A stretch of DNA of 64,000 bases from Shewanella sp. KX20019. Its GTDB lineage: Bacteria; Pseudomonadota; Gammaproteobacteria; Enterobacterales; Shewanellaceae. Numbering within the stretch: the first letter of the stretch is position 1; every line of letters starts with the position of its first letter. Below the pieces are notes generated by a model. It saw only the letters and a program-made list of their open reading frames with translations. It was not told the DNA's origin and did no database searches. The stretch covers positions 4,030,001 to 4,094,000 of the forward strand of contig NZ_CP068437.1 of assembly GCF_016757755.1 (NCBI RefSeq). The letters run 5' to 3'. Positions 9,069 through 16,678 of this stretch are shown in pieces. The translations under genes and the position numbers were made by a program.

Positions 9069-9407
9069 TTAAAGTGCTTCGTTGTCGAGTTCGCCAGTTC
9101 TTATTCTGGTTGCTTGCTCTAGGTTGGTAACAAAGATCTTTCCGTCACCAATTTTGCCAGTACGAGCGGCATTCGTTATCGCCTCGACGAGCATCTCTAC
9201 GTTTTCTGCTTTAGTGGCAATTTCAAGCTTCACCTTGGGTAAAAAATCAACCTGATACTCAGCGCCTCGATATAGTTCGGTATGTCCCTTTTGTCGACCA
9301 AATCCTTTTACTTCAGTTACTGTCATTCCCTCAATGCCCACATTGGCGATGGCTTCTCTTACATCATCTAACTTAAACGGCTTGATAATGGCGCTGACTA
9401 ATTTCAT
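9069..9407 (-). CDS. glnK: Nitrogen regulatory PII protein GlnK
   Basis: A 112-residue signal protein that reads 2-oxoglutarate and ATP/ADP and docks on AmtB. The T-loop is intact (GRQKGHTELYRGAEYQVDFLPK), with the uridylylation site tyrosine in TELYRGAEY. The C-terminal KIGDGKIFVTNLEQATRIRTGE is canonical. The start MKLVSAIIKPFKLDDVREAI at 9407 matches all PII proteins; the frame is open further to 9458 but that extension is non-homologous. I name it GlnK and not GlnB because of its linkage to amtB. Confidence 0.95.
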   Translation of the reverse strand: MKLVSAIIKPFKLDDVREAIANVGIEGMTVTEVKGFGRQKGHTELYRGAEYQVDFLPKVKLEIATKAENVEMLVEAITNAARTGKIGDGKIFVTNLEQATRIRTGELDNEAL

Positions 9408-9450
9408 GGCAAACTCCCTGAAGACTATTTTTAATTCTACTAAAGACAAT

Positions 9451-9465
9451 TCAAGCATTAGGCCA
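9451..9465 (-). promoter_or_regulatory. Candidate sigma-54 promoter of glnK-amtB
   Basis: On the minus strand TGGCCT-N5-TTGA matches the -24/-12 pattern TGGCAC-N5-TTGC, with correct spacing and an intact GG and TTG. It lies 44 bases before the glnK start. The last base deviates from consensus, so the call depends partly on the NtrC-like site found upstream. Confidence 0.65.
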
Positions 9466-9528
9466 AATATTAAATTCGTTAAAAAACACAGTGATAGCTT
9501 AATCTTGTCACAAGAGACAGCATATTAA

Positions 9529-9563
9529 TGCACCAAAAAAGTGCAGTTATTCACTTCCTGCAC
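9529..9563 (-). promoter_or_regulatory. Candidate NtrC enhancer sites
   Basis: TGCACC-N5-AGTGCA at 9529-9545 differs by one base from the NtrC consensus dyad (TGCACC-N5-GGTGCA, 17 bp). A further TGCAC half-site lies at 9559-9563. The dyad sits about 65-95 bp upstream of the putative -24/-12 element, the usual place for an NtrC enhancer. Confidence 0.65.
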
Positions 9564-9667
9564 ACTCATAAGGCAAAGTGGTAGCGGCTTAGACTTATCG
9601 CCTATTGGATAAAATCGACTTTTGAGGTGTACTGGTAGCCTATTGCAACAAGCCTAAGGACATTAGA

Positions 9668-10210
9668 ATGTTGAAGCCAGAAGATTGCGTATTAGTCATT
9701 GTTGACGTGCAGGGGCAACTTGCACGAGTCATGCATCAAAGTGAAGAGTTACACCATAAATTAACGCTGCTTATTAAAGGCATTCAGTTATTCGACATTC
9801 CTATCCTATGGCTCGAACAGCTGCCCGATAAATTGGGCGCCACCACTGACGTATTGGCCGCCGAGCTGATAAAAACCACAGAGCCAATTGCAAAACAACA
9901 TTTTAGTGGCTGGCAATGCCCAAGATTCAGAGCAAAATTGTCAGCAATGGGGCAGAAACATATACTGGTTGCGGGCATAGAAACCCATGTTTGTGTGTAC
10001 CAAACTTGTATGGATCTATTGGATAATGCTTATCCAACCCACTTAGTTGTAGATGCTATGTCTTCGCGAGATCCTCACAATAAGAAGCTTGGGATAGAGA
10101 TGATGCAAGCGCATGGGGCGTTACAAACCAATGTAGAGTCACTACTGTTCGAACTGCAACATGAAGCCCTTGGTGAAAGGTTTAAGGCATTACTTACCTT
10201 GATTAAATAA
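9668..10210 (+). CDS. Isochorismatase-family cysteine hydrolase
   Basis: A 180-residue cytosolic hydrolase of the isochorismatase/nicotinamidase fold. The catalytic triad can be placed at D13 (VLVIVDVQGQL), K76 (EPIAKQHFSGW) and C109 in VAGIETHVCVYQT, where the cis-peptide-cysteine motif is typical. Length and layout match the stand-alone YcaC-like group rather than the bifunctional siderophore enzyme. The substrate cannot be read from the sequence. It is a single gene, ended by a strong bidirectional terminator shared with nrfA. Confidence 0.8.
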   Translation: MLKPEDCVLVIVDVQGQLARVMHQSEELHHKLTLLIKGIQLFDIPILWLEQLPDKLGATTDVLAAELIKTTEPIAKQHFSGWQCPRFRAKLSAMGQKHILVAGIETHVCVYQTCMDLLDNAYPTHLVVDAMSSRDPHNKKLGIEMMQAHGALQTNVESLLFELQHEALGERFKALLTLIK

Positions 10211-10250
10211 CTTATTAGTAATTCAGCTATGCTTTATCGCAGCCAAAAAA

Positions 10251-10274
10251 AAAGCCCTCATTAATGAGGGCTTT
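10251..10274. terminator. Bidirectional terminator between the hydrolase and nrfA
   Basis: Perfect hairpin AAAGCCCTCAT-TAATGAGGGCTTT, with A-runs on the left and T-runs on the right, so it works for both converging genes. Confidence 0.92.
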
Positions 10275-10316
10275 TTATAGAGAGCTAGGTAACAAAACCT
10301 AACAACACATTAGTCG

Positions 10317-11720
10317 CTACTTGTAAGTTGCTTCGCGTTTTTCAGCTTCAGCTTCCCACTGAGGAACCAGTGTTTTCTTGAATTCAGCTTTATCAGCATT
10401 CATCTTCTTCATATCCATACCTAGAGCCGCTTGAGCTTTAGCCTTGGTAGAAGTGTCTGGGTAAGCAATAGGTTGTTTAACACCTTTAGCAGCAAGTAGT
10501 TGAGCTAGCTTGATGCGAGCATCAGCAGCTTTATCTACCGCAGTACCAAGTACGCGTAGTGCTTCGTCAGCAGCGTGAGCAGCAACACCGTGTGATGCAG
10601 TTGCATAATCCCAGCGCCATTGTGAATGACGGATATCCATAAGGATAGGCTTCATTTCAGTTGCAGTTGCACCCGCATCCCAAGCAGCTTTTGCTTCGAA
10701 GTGAGCTTTAACTAACTGAGTTTCAGCACGTGCTTTAAGATCAGCAACTTTATGCTTACGCTCTTCAGTTAGGTTAACCATGAACTCTTTGCTTTGCTCG
10801 TGACAAGTAGCACAAGTTTCTTCAAAGCGATCGAATGGGTTACCAACTTTATGGTCAGTAAACTTACGACCTTCAGCATTCTTAACTTTAGGCATGTGAC
10901 AGTCAGTACAACTTACGTTGTTCTTACCGTGAACACCTAGCTGCCAAGTTTCATAACCTGGGTGCTGTGCTTTAAGCATTGGAGTCTTAGAAACAGCGTG
11001 AGTCCAATCTGAGAACTCGATGTTGTCATAGTAGACTTCCATCTGTTCAACTGTGGTACCGTTATCCCAAGGGAATTTAACAAAGCCTTTCTTGTCTTTA
11101 GTCTTCTCGAAGTAGTACTCGACGTGACACTGACCACAAACCATTGACTGCTTGTCTTTACGAGAAGCTTTATCAAATGGTGTGCCTAGAGTTTCCATTG
11201 CACGCTCGCCGAATGGACGAGAGATACGTAGCTTAGACTTACCTTTTTCGTGACAGTCACCGCAACCAAGAACGTTTACGATTTCTGGACCGCCTTTAGC
11301 CCACTTGCCTGTAAAGTAGCCGTCTTCACCTTGCTCTTCGATCATGCGAGGTACATCAGGGCTCTTACAAGACCAACATGCCATTGGCATTGGACCGTCT
11401 TCAGCAGATTTTGGACCACCAGTACGTAGCGTATTACGAACATCGGTAATAGCATACATGTGACCGCGTGGAGCGTTATAGTCTTTCGCAAAACCGTAAC
11501 CAGCCCAAAGCACAACTAAGCTTGGAACTTGCTCAAGCATATCAACAACTTCTTTACTTTCTGAAGTGTCATGCCAGCTATCATACTGCTTAGAAAATTT
11601 ATCTTTATAAACCTCGTTACGAGGTTCAGTTTTGTCACTTGCGAATGCGCTACCAGCGATTAAACTTGCAGCAACCATTGCACTTAGTGCAAAAGTTTTT
11701 TTAGTTAATGTTCTCACCAT
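10317..11720 (-). CDS. nrfA: Ammonia-forming cytochrome c nitrite reductase NrfA
   Basis: Periplasmic five-haem enzyme reducing nitrite to ammonium with six electrons. It has 467 residues with a signal peptide (cleavage near GSAFASDK). The catalytic haem is bound by the unusual CWSCK motif, followed by CGDCH, CGQCH, CTDCH and CATCH, giving one CXXCK and four CXXCH as in all NrfA. Active-site surroundings such as GVHGKNNVSCTDCHMP are intact. No nrfBCD genes follow, as expected for Shewanella, where electrons come from the quinol dehydrogenase CymA. It is transcribed divergently from narQ-narP, with a NarL/NarP-type box between them. Confidence 0.97.
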   Translation of the reverse strand: MVRTLTKKTFALSAMVAASLIAGSAFASDKTEPRNEVYKDKFSKQYDSWHDTSESKEVVDMLEQVPSLVVLWAGYGFAKDYNAPRGHMYAITDVRNTLRTGGPKSAEDGPMPMACWSCKSPDVPRMIEEQGEDGYFTGKWAKGGPEIVNVLGCGDCHEKGKSKLRISRPFGERAMETLGTPFDKASRKDKQSMVCGQCHVEYYFEKTKDKKGFVKFPWDNGTTVEQMEVYYDNIEFSDWTHAVSKTPMLKAQHPGYETWQLGVHGKNNVSCTDCHMPKVKNAEGRKFTDHKVGNPFDRFEETCATCHEQSKEFMVNLTEERKHKVADLKARAETQLVKAHFEAKAAWDAGATATEMKPILMDIRHSQWRWDYATASHGVAAHAADEALRVLGTAVDKAADARIKLAQLLAAKGVKQPIAYPDTSTKAKAQAALGMDMKKMNADKAEFKKTLVPQWEAEAEKREATYK

Positions 11721-11801
11721 CTCATCTCCATTTTACTTTATAATCTTTATAGTCCCACCTATTCCAAGGTCAAAGTTAGTCTCTTGCAGCAAACATAGAC
11801 A

Positions 11802-11817
11802 TACCCCATTAGGGGTA
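11802..11817. promoter_or_regulatory. NarL/NarP 7-2-7 binding site
   Basis: TACCCCA-TT-AGGGGTA is a perfect inverted pair of the NarL/NarP heptamer (TACYYMT) with two-base spacing, the arrangement that NarP requires. It lies about 90 bp before nrfA and 145 bp before narQ. Position and symmetry suggest control of nrfA, and possibly of narQP. Confidence 0.85.
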
Positions 11818-11830
11818 TCCGCCTTAAAAC

Positions 11831-11844
11831 TTGCGGTAGATCAA
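11831..11844. promoter_or_regulatory. Possible FNR/EtrA- or CRP-like half-palindrome
   Basis: TTGCG-N4-ATCAA matches the FNR consensus TTGAT-N4-ATCAA at eight of ten positions. It sits next to the NarP box upstream of nrfA, where E. coli nrf also carries an FNR site. This is suggestive only, because two mismatches fall in one half-site. Confidence 0.4.
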
Positions 11845-11960
11845 CTTGTAAACGTGTTGTTGCTCACACTTTTATGTTTTTAGTAACGTATTCAAGTAGT
11901 CACTAATATAGAACAGCTATAAACGAATAGCACATAAAGCCAATAAATGAGAGTTTTTGA

Positions 11961-13664
11961 ATGAAAAAAGGCAGACTTACATCAGCGATATGGGGATTCA
12001 TGCTAACGCTGATATTACTGTCCAGCGGACTAGCCATTTTTGCCATCGTTAATTTGTCCTACAGTTTAGGCGATGCTAGAGCAATTAATGCTTCAGGGTC
12101 GCTAAGAATGCAAAGTTATCGACTAATGTTTTATGCTAATTCTGGAAGTGAATCGGCAGCTGATAAAATAGCAGAGTTTGAAAATACATTAAATTCTCAA
12201 GCACTTAAAGCATCACTTACCTGGTACACTCCACAAGACATGAAGGATAAGTACTTAGCCGTCATCGATAAGTGGCAAGTGATGCGTTATTACATAGAAT
12301 CGGAGAACTCTAGACTGTATGCCGCGGCGCTAAAAGACTTCGTCGATACCATTGATCTTTTTGTATTAGAAACGGAGCAACATGCTGCCTTTAAACTTAA
12401 GCTACTTGCGATAAGCCAAATAGTCGGTTTAGGTATCATGCTGCTGGTTGCCTTTGTCACTGTAAGAATCGCCAAGCGCAAAGTTGTTAAGCCTTTGCAA
12501 CAATTAATGCAGGCTGCAGATACAATTTCACAAGGCAATTTTAATGTAGTAATGCCTAAAACAGAGTATATCGAATTGAGTGCATTAAGCAGTGCTCTCG
12601 ATAGTACTGTAAAAAAACTGGCGAGTGTCTATCAAGGACTAGAATCTCAAGTACAAGAGAAGACCGTTGCTTTAACGCGTGCCAACAATGAGCTTAAATT
12701 ACTCTATGACAATGTAGTAATGCTGCACTCAAGTAAATTAGACATAAGTACGCTGACTGATGCCATAAACCAATTGCAAACCCATGAACCTAACATCAGC
12801 TTGAGATTAGTCGTGGTAGAGGACGAACAGGTCCAATACATCATCGACGCACAAGGGGAGTGGCCCCATGACGTTAAAGCCTCACAGAAATTTGCACTGC
12901 TGTTTGAGCAAAACAATCTAGGTTATTTAGAAGTCATCTCTGATCACCCATTCTCAACAGCACTTTATAGTAACTTTGCCATTATGCTGGCCCGCTCTAT
13001 GGTGATCCACAATGCTGGTGAGCAACGACAACAACTCGCACTAATGGATGAACGCGGCGTTATCGCGCGCGAGTTGCATGACTCTTTGGGGCAATTACTG
13101 TCATTTTTAAAAATCCAAGTCAATTTACTCTCAAAAGAGTTGGATAGAACATCTAAAAGCCCACGGGCGGCTGAGCAGCTACAGGAGATAAATGAAGGGG
13201 TTAATACCGCCTATGCCCAGCTCCGAGAGTTGTTATCCACCTTCCGGCTAACCATTAAAGATCCCAACTTGGGTCATGCAATAGAAGCCATGGTGGAGCA
13301 ATTACGCTGTCAAAGTGATGCAAACATCACACTCGATTATAAACTGCCAGTGCAACTGCTAGGGGCTCATCAGCATATTCATATTTTGCAGCTCACTCGT
13401 GAGGCAACACTCAACGCCATCAAACATGCTAGCGCGCAACATATTCATATCAGCTGTCAGAAGATATCGGATGCTAAAGTTATTATTAGTATTAGTGACG
13501 ATGGCGTTGGAATAGAGAAGCTCAAAGAGAGAGATCAACATTTTGGCTTAGGGATAATGCATGAGCGCGCAAGTCGGCTATCAGGTGTGGTAGAATTTAC
13601 CTCTAATGAGGAAGGTGGCGCTACAGTGACATTAACCTTCCCGCCTCAGCAGGAGCCTGTATGA
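11961..13664 (+). CDS. narQ: Nitrate/nitrite sensor histidine kinase NarQ
   Basis: A 567-residue membrane kinase. There are two transmembrane segments (about 10-35 and 145-168) around a short periplasmic domain with the ligand-binding P-box in ALNASGSLRMQSYRLMF-like wording (here INASGSLRMQSYRL). A HAMP domain follows, then a helical linker, a cysteine-poor GAF-like middle, and a HisKA_3/HATPase module with the phosphorylated histidine in VIARELHDSLGQLLSFLKIQ. ATP-lid motifs DDGVGI and FGLGIMHERA are intact. It partners with NarP encoded 86 bp downstream. The NarQ-NarP set next to nrfA is the standard Shewanella arrangement. Confidence 0.93.
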   Translation: MKKGRLTSAIWGFMLTLILLSSGLAIFAIVNLSYSLGDARAINASGSLRMQSYRLMFYANSGSESAADKIAEFENTLNSQALKASLTWYTPQDMKDKYLAVIDKWQVMRYYIESENSRLYAAALKDFVDTIDLFVLETEQHAAFKLKLLAISQIVGLGIMLLVAFVTVRIAKRKVVKPLQQLMQAADTISQGNFNVVMPKTEYIELSALSSALDSTVKKLASVYQGLESQVQEKTVALTRANNELKLLYDNVVMLHSSKLDISTLTDAINQLQTHEPNISLRLVVVEDEQVQYIIDAQGEWPHDVKASQKFALLFEQNNLGYLEVISDHPFSTALYSNFAIMLARSMVIHNAGEQRQQLALMDERGVIARELHDSLGQLLSFLKIQVNLLSKELDRTSKSPRAAEQLQEINEGVNTAYAQLRELLSTFRLTIKDPNLGHAIEAMVEQLRCQSDANITLDYKLPVQLLGAHQHIHILQLTREATLNAIKHASAQHIHISCQKISDAKVIISISDDGVGIEKLKERDQHFGLGIMHERASRLSGVVEFTSNEEGGATVTLTFPPQQEPV

Positions 13665-13750
13665 GTTTAATGTTAAATAAAACAGGTTCTAAACAGGTAC
13701 AATTGACATGTTTTTCGAATTACGAATTTACCTCAGCAGGAGGCATCTAA

Positions 13751-14380
13751 ATGGGTAAGCCTTATTCAGTGCTCGTTATTGACGATCATCCACTACTTCG
13801 TCGTGGGATTTGTCAGCTTATTACTTCAGACTCTGACTTCACGCTATTTGGTGAAGCAGGCAGTGGACTAGACGCGCTTTCTGCCGTCGCAGAAAATGAA
13901 CCCGATATAGTGTTGCTTGATCTCAACATGAAAGGGATGACAGGTCTAGATACTCTCAATGCTTTACGGCAAGAAGGTGTCACATCACGTATCGTTATTT
14001 TGACCGTATCGGATGCTAAACAAGACGTGATTCGACTGGTTCGTGCCGGTGCAGATGGTTATCTGCTTAAAGATACTGAGCCAGATCTACTGCTCGATAT
14101 GCTCAAAAATGCCATGCTAGGTCATCGTATTATTAGCGAAAACGTTAAAGAGTATTTGTCAGAGCTAAATAGCTCGATCAACGAACAAGAGTGGATTGAA
14201 AACCTAACTCCTAGGGAACTCGAGATACTGCAGCACCTCGCTGAAGGGCAGAGTAACCGAGTGGTCGCTGAACAATTACATATTAGCGAAGGTACCGTTA
14301 AGGTGCATGTAAAGAACCTACTTCGTAAAGCGAATGCTAAATCACGCACAGAGATGGCCGTGAGGTATCTTAACCAATAA
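13751..14380 (+). CDS. narP: Nitrate/nitrite response regulator NarP
   Basis: A 209-residue response regulator. The receiver has the DD pair (LVIDDHPLLRRG), phosphoacceptor D in DIVLLDLNMKGMTGLD, and T/K residues in RIVILTVSDAKQD and GYLLKDTEPD. The C-terminal LuxR/NarL helix-turn-helix reads LTPRELEILQHLAEGQSNRVVAEQL. It would bind the 7-2-7 site upstream of nrfA. It is cotranscribed with narQ and followed 20 bases later by a bidirectional terminator. Confidence 0.95.
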   Translation: MGKPYSVLVIDDHPLLRRGICQLITSDSDFTLFGEAGSGLDALSAVAENEPDIVLLDLNMKGMTGLDTLNALRQEGVTSRIVILTVSDAKQDVIRLVRAGADGYLLKDTEPDLLLDMLKNAMLGHRIISENVKEYLSELNSSINEQEWIENLTPRELEILQHLAEGQSNRVVAEQLHISEGTVKVHVKNLLRKANAKSRTEMAVRYLNQ

Positions 14381-14400
14381 CGTTTATCGTTAAACAGCAA

Positions 14401-14422
14401 AAAGGCAGCCTAGGCTGCCTTT
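14401..14422. terminator. Bidirectional terminator between narP and the yacL-like gene
   Basis: AAAGGCAGCC-TAGGCTGCCTTT is a perfect 22-base palindromic hairpin followed by TTTC on the plus strand and by an A-run, read as T, for the opposite strand. It separates two converging genes. Confidence 0.9.
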
Positions 14423-14443
14423 TTCATTACGTTAAAAACATAA

Positions 14444-14821
14444 TTATTGTTCATCCAAAAACTTACGCCAATTAACCAAGACAGCATAAAAATCCTCTAG
14501 ACCACAAAATGCCTCAGACTCACCATCATAGAATGACATTGATTCATCCATCTCAGCTTCATCATCCTCGCCCTCTGCAATATTATTGGCAAACACTCTG
14601 ACCTGTTCATTATCTAGCTCAATCGACAATGCTTTGCCAATTAGGCGCCATTCGCTCAACTGACTCGATTGTAGTAGTGCTATCTGTTGGCATATATCAA
14701 CATACTTTTCAGCATTGTCACCAAGCTCTTCCGACAACCAAAAACCTAGCGCTTCATGATCCATACTAAACCGGGCAAATGCAGTACCGGTTATTGTATT
14801 GCGCAAAAAATCATATTCCAT
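14444..14821 (-). CDS. yacL: UPF0231 (YacL) family protein
   Basis: A 125-residue cytosolic protein that matches E. coli YacL in its start (MEYDFLRNTITG), its acidic middle (EGEDDEAEMDESMSFYDGES) and its end (FCGLEDFYAVLVNWRKFLDEQ). The start is placed at ATG 14821; the frame extends to a TTG at 14833 without homology. The function is unknown in all species. It is alone on the minus strand and converges with narP. Confidence 0.85.
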   Translation of the reverse strand: MEYDFLRNTITGTAFARFSMDHEALGFWLSEELGDNAEKYVDICQQIALLQSSQLSEWRLIGKALSIELDNEQVRVFANNIAEGEDDEAEMDESMSFYDGESEAFCGLEDFYAVLVNWRKFLDEQ

Positions 14822-14955
14822 AATCTGGCTCAAAATTTAATAAGACTTCAACTAACCTCATTTTAACTTAATAAACGTCGACTTGCCCTATTCTGTTCAA
14901 ATACTAATGATTGGATATCCAATTAACAAATAGTGACAGTTTGATACACACTTAA

Positions 14956-14971
14956 TCACGCTATATCGTGA
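14956..14971. promoter_or_regulatory. Inverted repeat TCACG-N6-CGTGA upstream of the sigma-54 activator gene
   Basis: TCACG and CGTGA flank CTATAT. The right ten bases (TATATCGTGA) recur at 16580-16589 upstream of ccoG. It is therefore a candidate binding site of the activator encoded between the two sites. This is inference from sequence sharing only. Confidence 0.5.
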
Positions 14972-15074
14972 CATTACAGTTTAACGTATACTTATTCAGC
15001 CTTTATACCCATCCTAGCTGATATGCAGGATCCAGTGGGATGGCTATATCACTCATTTCGCGACGGGATCGACC

Positions 15075-16535
15075 ATGGCAGCTATCAACCTTAAGCATAA
15101 AACCACTCATGCAGACTTTCTGCCCGAGAACCAACTGATACTCAATGCGGTCAGCGAAGGTATTTATGGATTTGATCTCGACGGTAATGCGGTTTTCATC
15201 AATCCGGCGGCTGAAAAGATGACGGGTTGGCAAACTCAAGAGTTGTTAGGTAAGAATATTCATGACTGCCACCACCATAGCCATAATGATGGCAGTCATT
15301 ACCCCAAAGATGATTGCCCTATTTACAATACCCTCAAGGATGGCGCAGCCAGAGAGATAAGCCATGAAGTGTTTTGGCGTAAAGATGGTTCTAGCTTTCC
15401 AGTACATTACACCTCAACTCCAGTGTATAAAGATGGCGTGCTCATGGGCGTAGTCGCGATATTTCGTGACATCAGTATTCAAAAGCAAACGGAGCAGTCA
15501 CTCCGCCAAGCATTAGAACAAGTTCAAGCCTTATCTGAAAAGCTCTCCTTCGAGAATCAATATTTGCAATTAGAGCTGGCCGACCGCACTGGAGATGTGG
15601 GTATATCAGGTAGCAGTCAGCCCATTAACCAACTGATCCAGCAAATTAAGTTAGTGGCCAATACCGAAAGCACTGTATTAATCAGTGGTGAGAATGGCAC
15701 AGGTAAAGAGCTTGTTGCGCGTAACCTGCACCGCTTAAGTAACCGAGCAAACAAGCCACTAGTGAGCGTCAATTGCGCTGCATTTTCAACAGCATTGCTT
15801 GAAAGTGAACTGTTTGGTCATGAAAAAGGCGCCTACACAGGTGCCACAAGCCGCCGAAAAGGCCGTTTTGAACTGGCCAATAATGGCACTCTGTTTCTCG
15901 ATGAAGTGGCCGAGCTGAGTCTAGAAGCGCAATCAAAACTACTGCGAGTGATTCAAGAGCAAGAGTTTGAGCGAGTGGGCAGTAGCCAAACCATTAAAGT
16001 CGATATCCGGCTCATCACAGCAACCCACCACGATCTACTCAAGCGAGTCGAGCAAGGTCTATTCAGAATGGATCTGTATTATCGTCTTAATGTATTTCCT
16101 ATTGTGGTACCGCCGTTGCGTAACCGCCTGTCCGATATACCAGAACTTGTCAGCCATCTGATGCAAGAGCTTAATAAAAAGCTGGGTAAAAAAATCAGCA
16201 AGGTTAGCCAACGTGGCATGCAAAACTTAGCTAAACATACCTGGCCAGGTAACGTGCGCGAACTACAAAACGTACTTGAACGAGAGATGATTCTATCAAC
16301 AGGAGCGGTGCTCGAATTTGGCCAACTAGCAACCGAGCCTCAGGCAAAAATATCTACCACAACCCCCAATGCTAAACAGACCTTAGCTGAGATTGAAAAA
16401 GCGCATATTCTAAGAATATTAAAACAAAGCCAATGGCGGATCTCAGGGCCAAGTGGAGCTGCAGCGATTTTAGGTATGCCGCCCAGCACCCTACGCTCGC
16501 GTATGAGTAAACTTGCCATTTCTCGACCAGTGTAA
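15075..16535 (+). CDS. PAS-domain sigma-54-dependent transcriptional activator
   Basis: A 486-residue enhancer-binding protein. Its N-terminal PAS domain (about 20-130) contains a histidine/cysteine-rich stretch (DCHHHSHNDGSHYPKDDCP), suited to a metal or haem, followed by a coiled coil. The AAA+ domain has Walker A GENGTGKE, the sigma-54 contact loop GAYTGA (Y variant of GAFTGA), Walker B GTLFLDEVAEL and R-finger region. The C-terminal Fis-type helix-turn-helix reads SGAAAILGMPPSTLRSRMSKL. There is no receiver domain, so it senses its signal directly. The gene is followed 143 bp later by ccoG, which has a near-perfect sigma-54 promoter. Confidence 0.88.
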   Translation: MAAINLKHKTTHADFLPENQLILNAVSEGIYGFDLDGNAVFINPAAEKMTGWQTQELLGKNIHDCHHHSHNDGSHYPKDDCPIYNTLKDGAAREISHEVFWRKDGSSFPVHYTSTPVYKDGVLMGVVAIFRDISIQKQTEQSLRQALEQVQALSEKLSFENQYLQLELADRTGDVGISGSSQPINQLIQQIKLVANTESTVLISGENGTGKELVARNLHRLSNRANKPLVSVNCAAFSTALLESELFGHEKGAYTGATSRRKGRFELANNGTLFLDEVAELSLEAQSKLLRVIQEQEFERVGSSQTIKVDIRLITATHHDLLKRVEQGLFRMDLYYRLNVFPIVVPPLRNRLSDIPELVSHLMQELNKKLGKKISKVSQRGMQNLAKHTWPGNVRELQNVLEREMILSTGAVLEFGQLATEPQAKISTTTPNAKQTLAEIEKAHILRILKQSQWRISGPSGAAAILGMPPSTLRSRMSKLAISRPV

Positions 16536-16576
16536 CCAAGCTCCAGAGCCAAAGAGCACGACATAGAGCAAATTAG

Positions 16577-16589
16577 CGATATATCGTGA
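16577..16589. promoter_or_regulatory. Candidate upstream activating sequence for ccoG
   Basis: CGATATATCG is a perfect 10-bp palindrome (16577-16586), and the overlapping TATATCGTGA repeats a half of the 14956-14971 dyad. It lies about 55-65 bp upstream of the -24 element, in enhancer range for a sigma-54 activator. Confidence 0.5.
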
Positions 16590-16642
16590 GTTAAATATAT
16601 CTAATCAAAAGTAATAGTCCTATTAATCAACAACTTAAAATA

Positions 16643-16657
16643 TGGCCTAGAGCTTGC
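16643..16657 (+). promoter_or_regulatory. Sigma-54 promoter of ccoG
   Basis: TGGCCT-N5-TTGC matches the -24/-12 consensus (TGGCAC-N5-TTGC) in spacing and in all invariant bases. Transcription would start near 16668, only about 10 bases before the first ATG (16679), which makes the second ATG at 16703 (after AGAGAAG) a realistic translation start. Confidence 0.8.
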
Positions 16658-16678
16658 TATATAGCCCCTGAGTGAACA

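Noticed and set aside
9521..9536. TGGTGCATTAATATGC on the minus strand as sigma-54 promoter of glnK
   Set aside because: The GG-to-GC spacing is one base too long; the element at 9451-9465 has correct spacing and lies nearer the gene.
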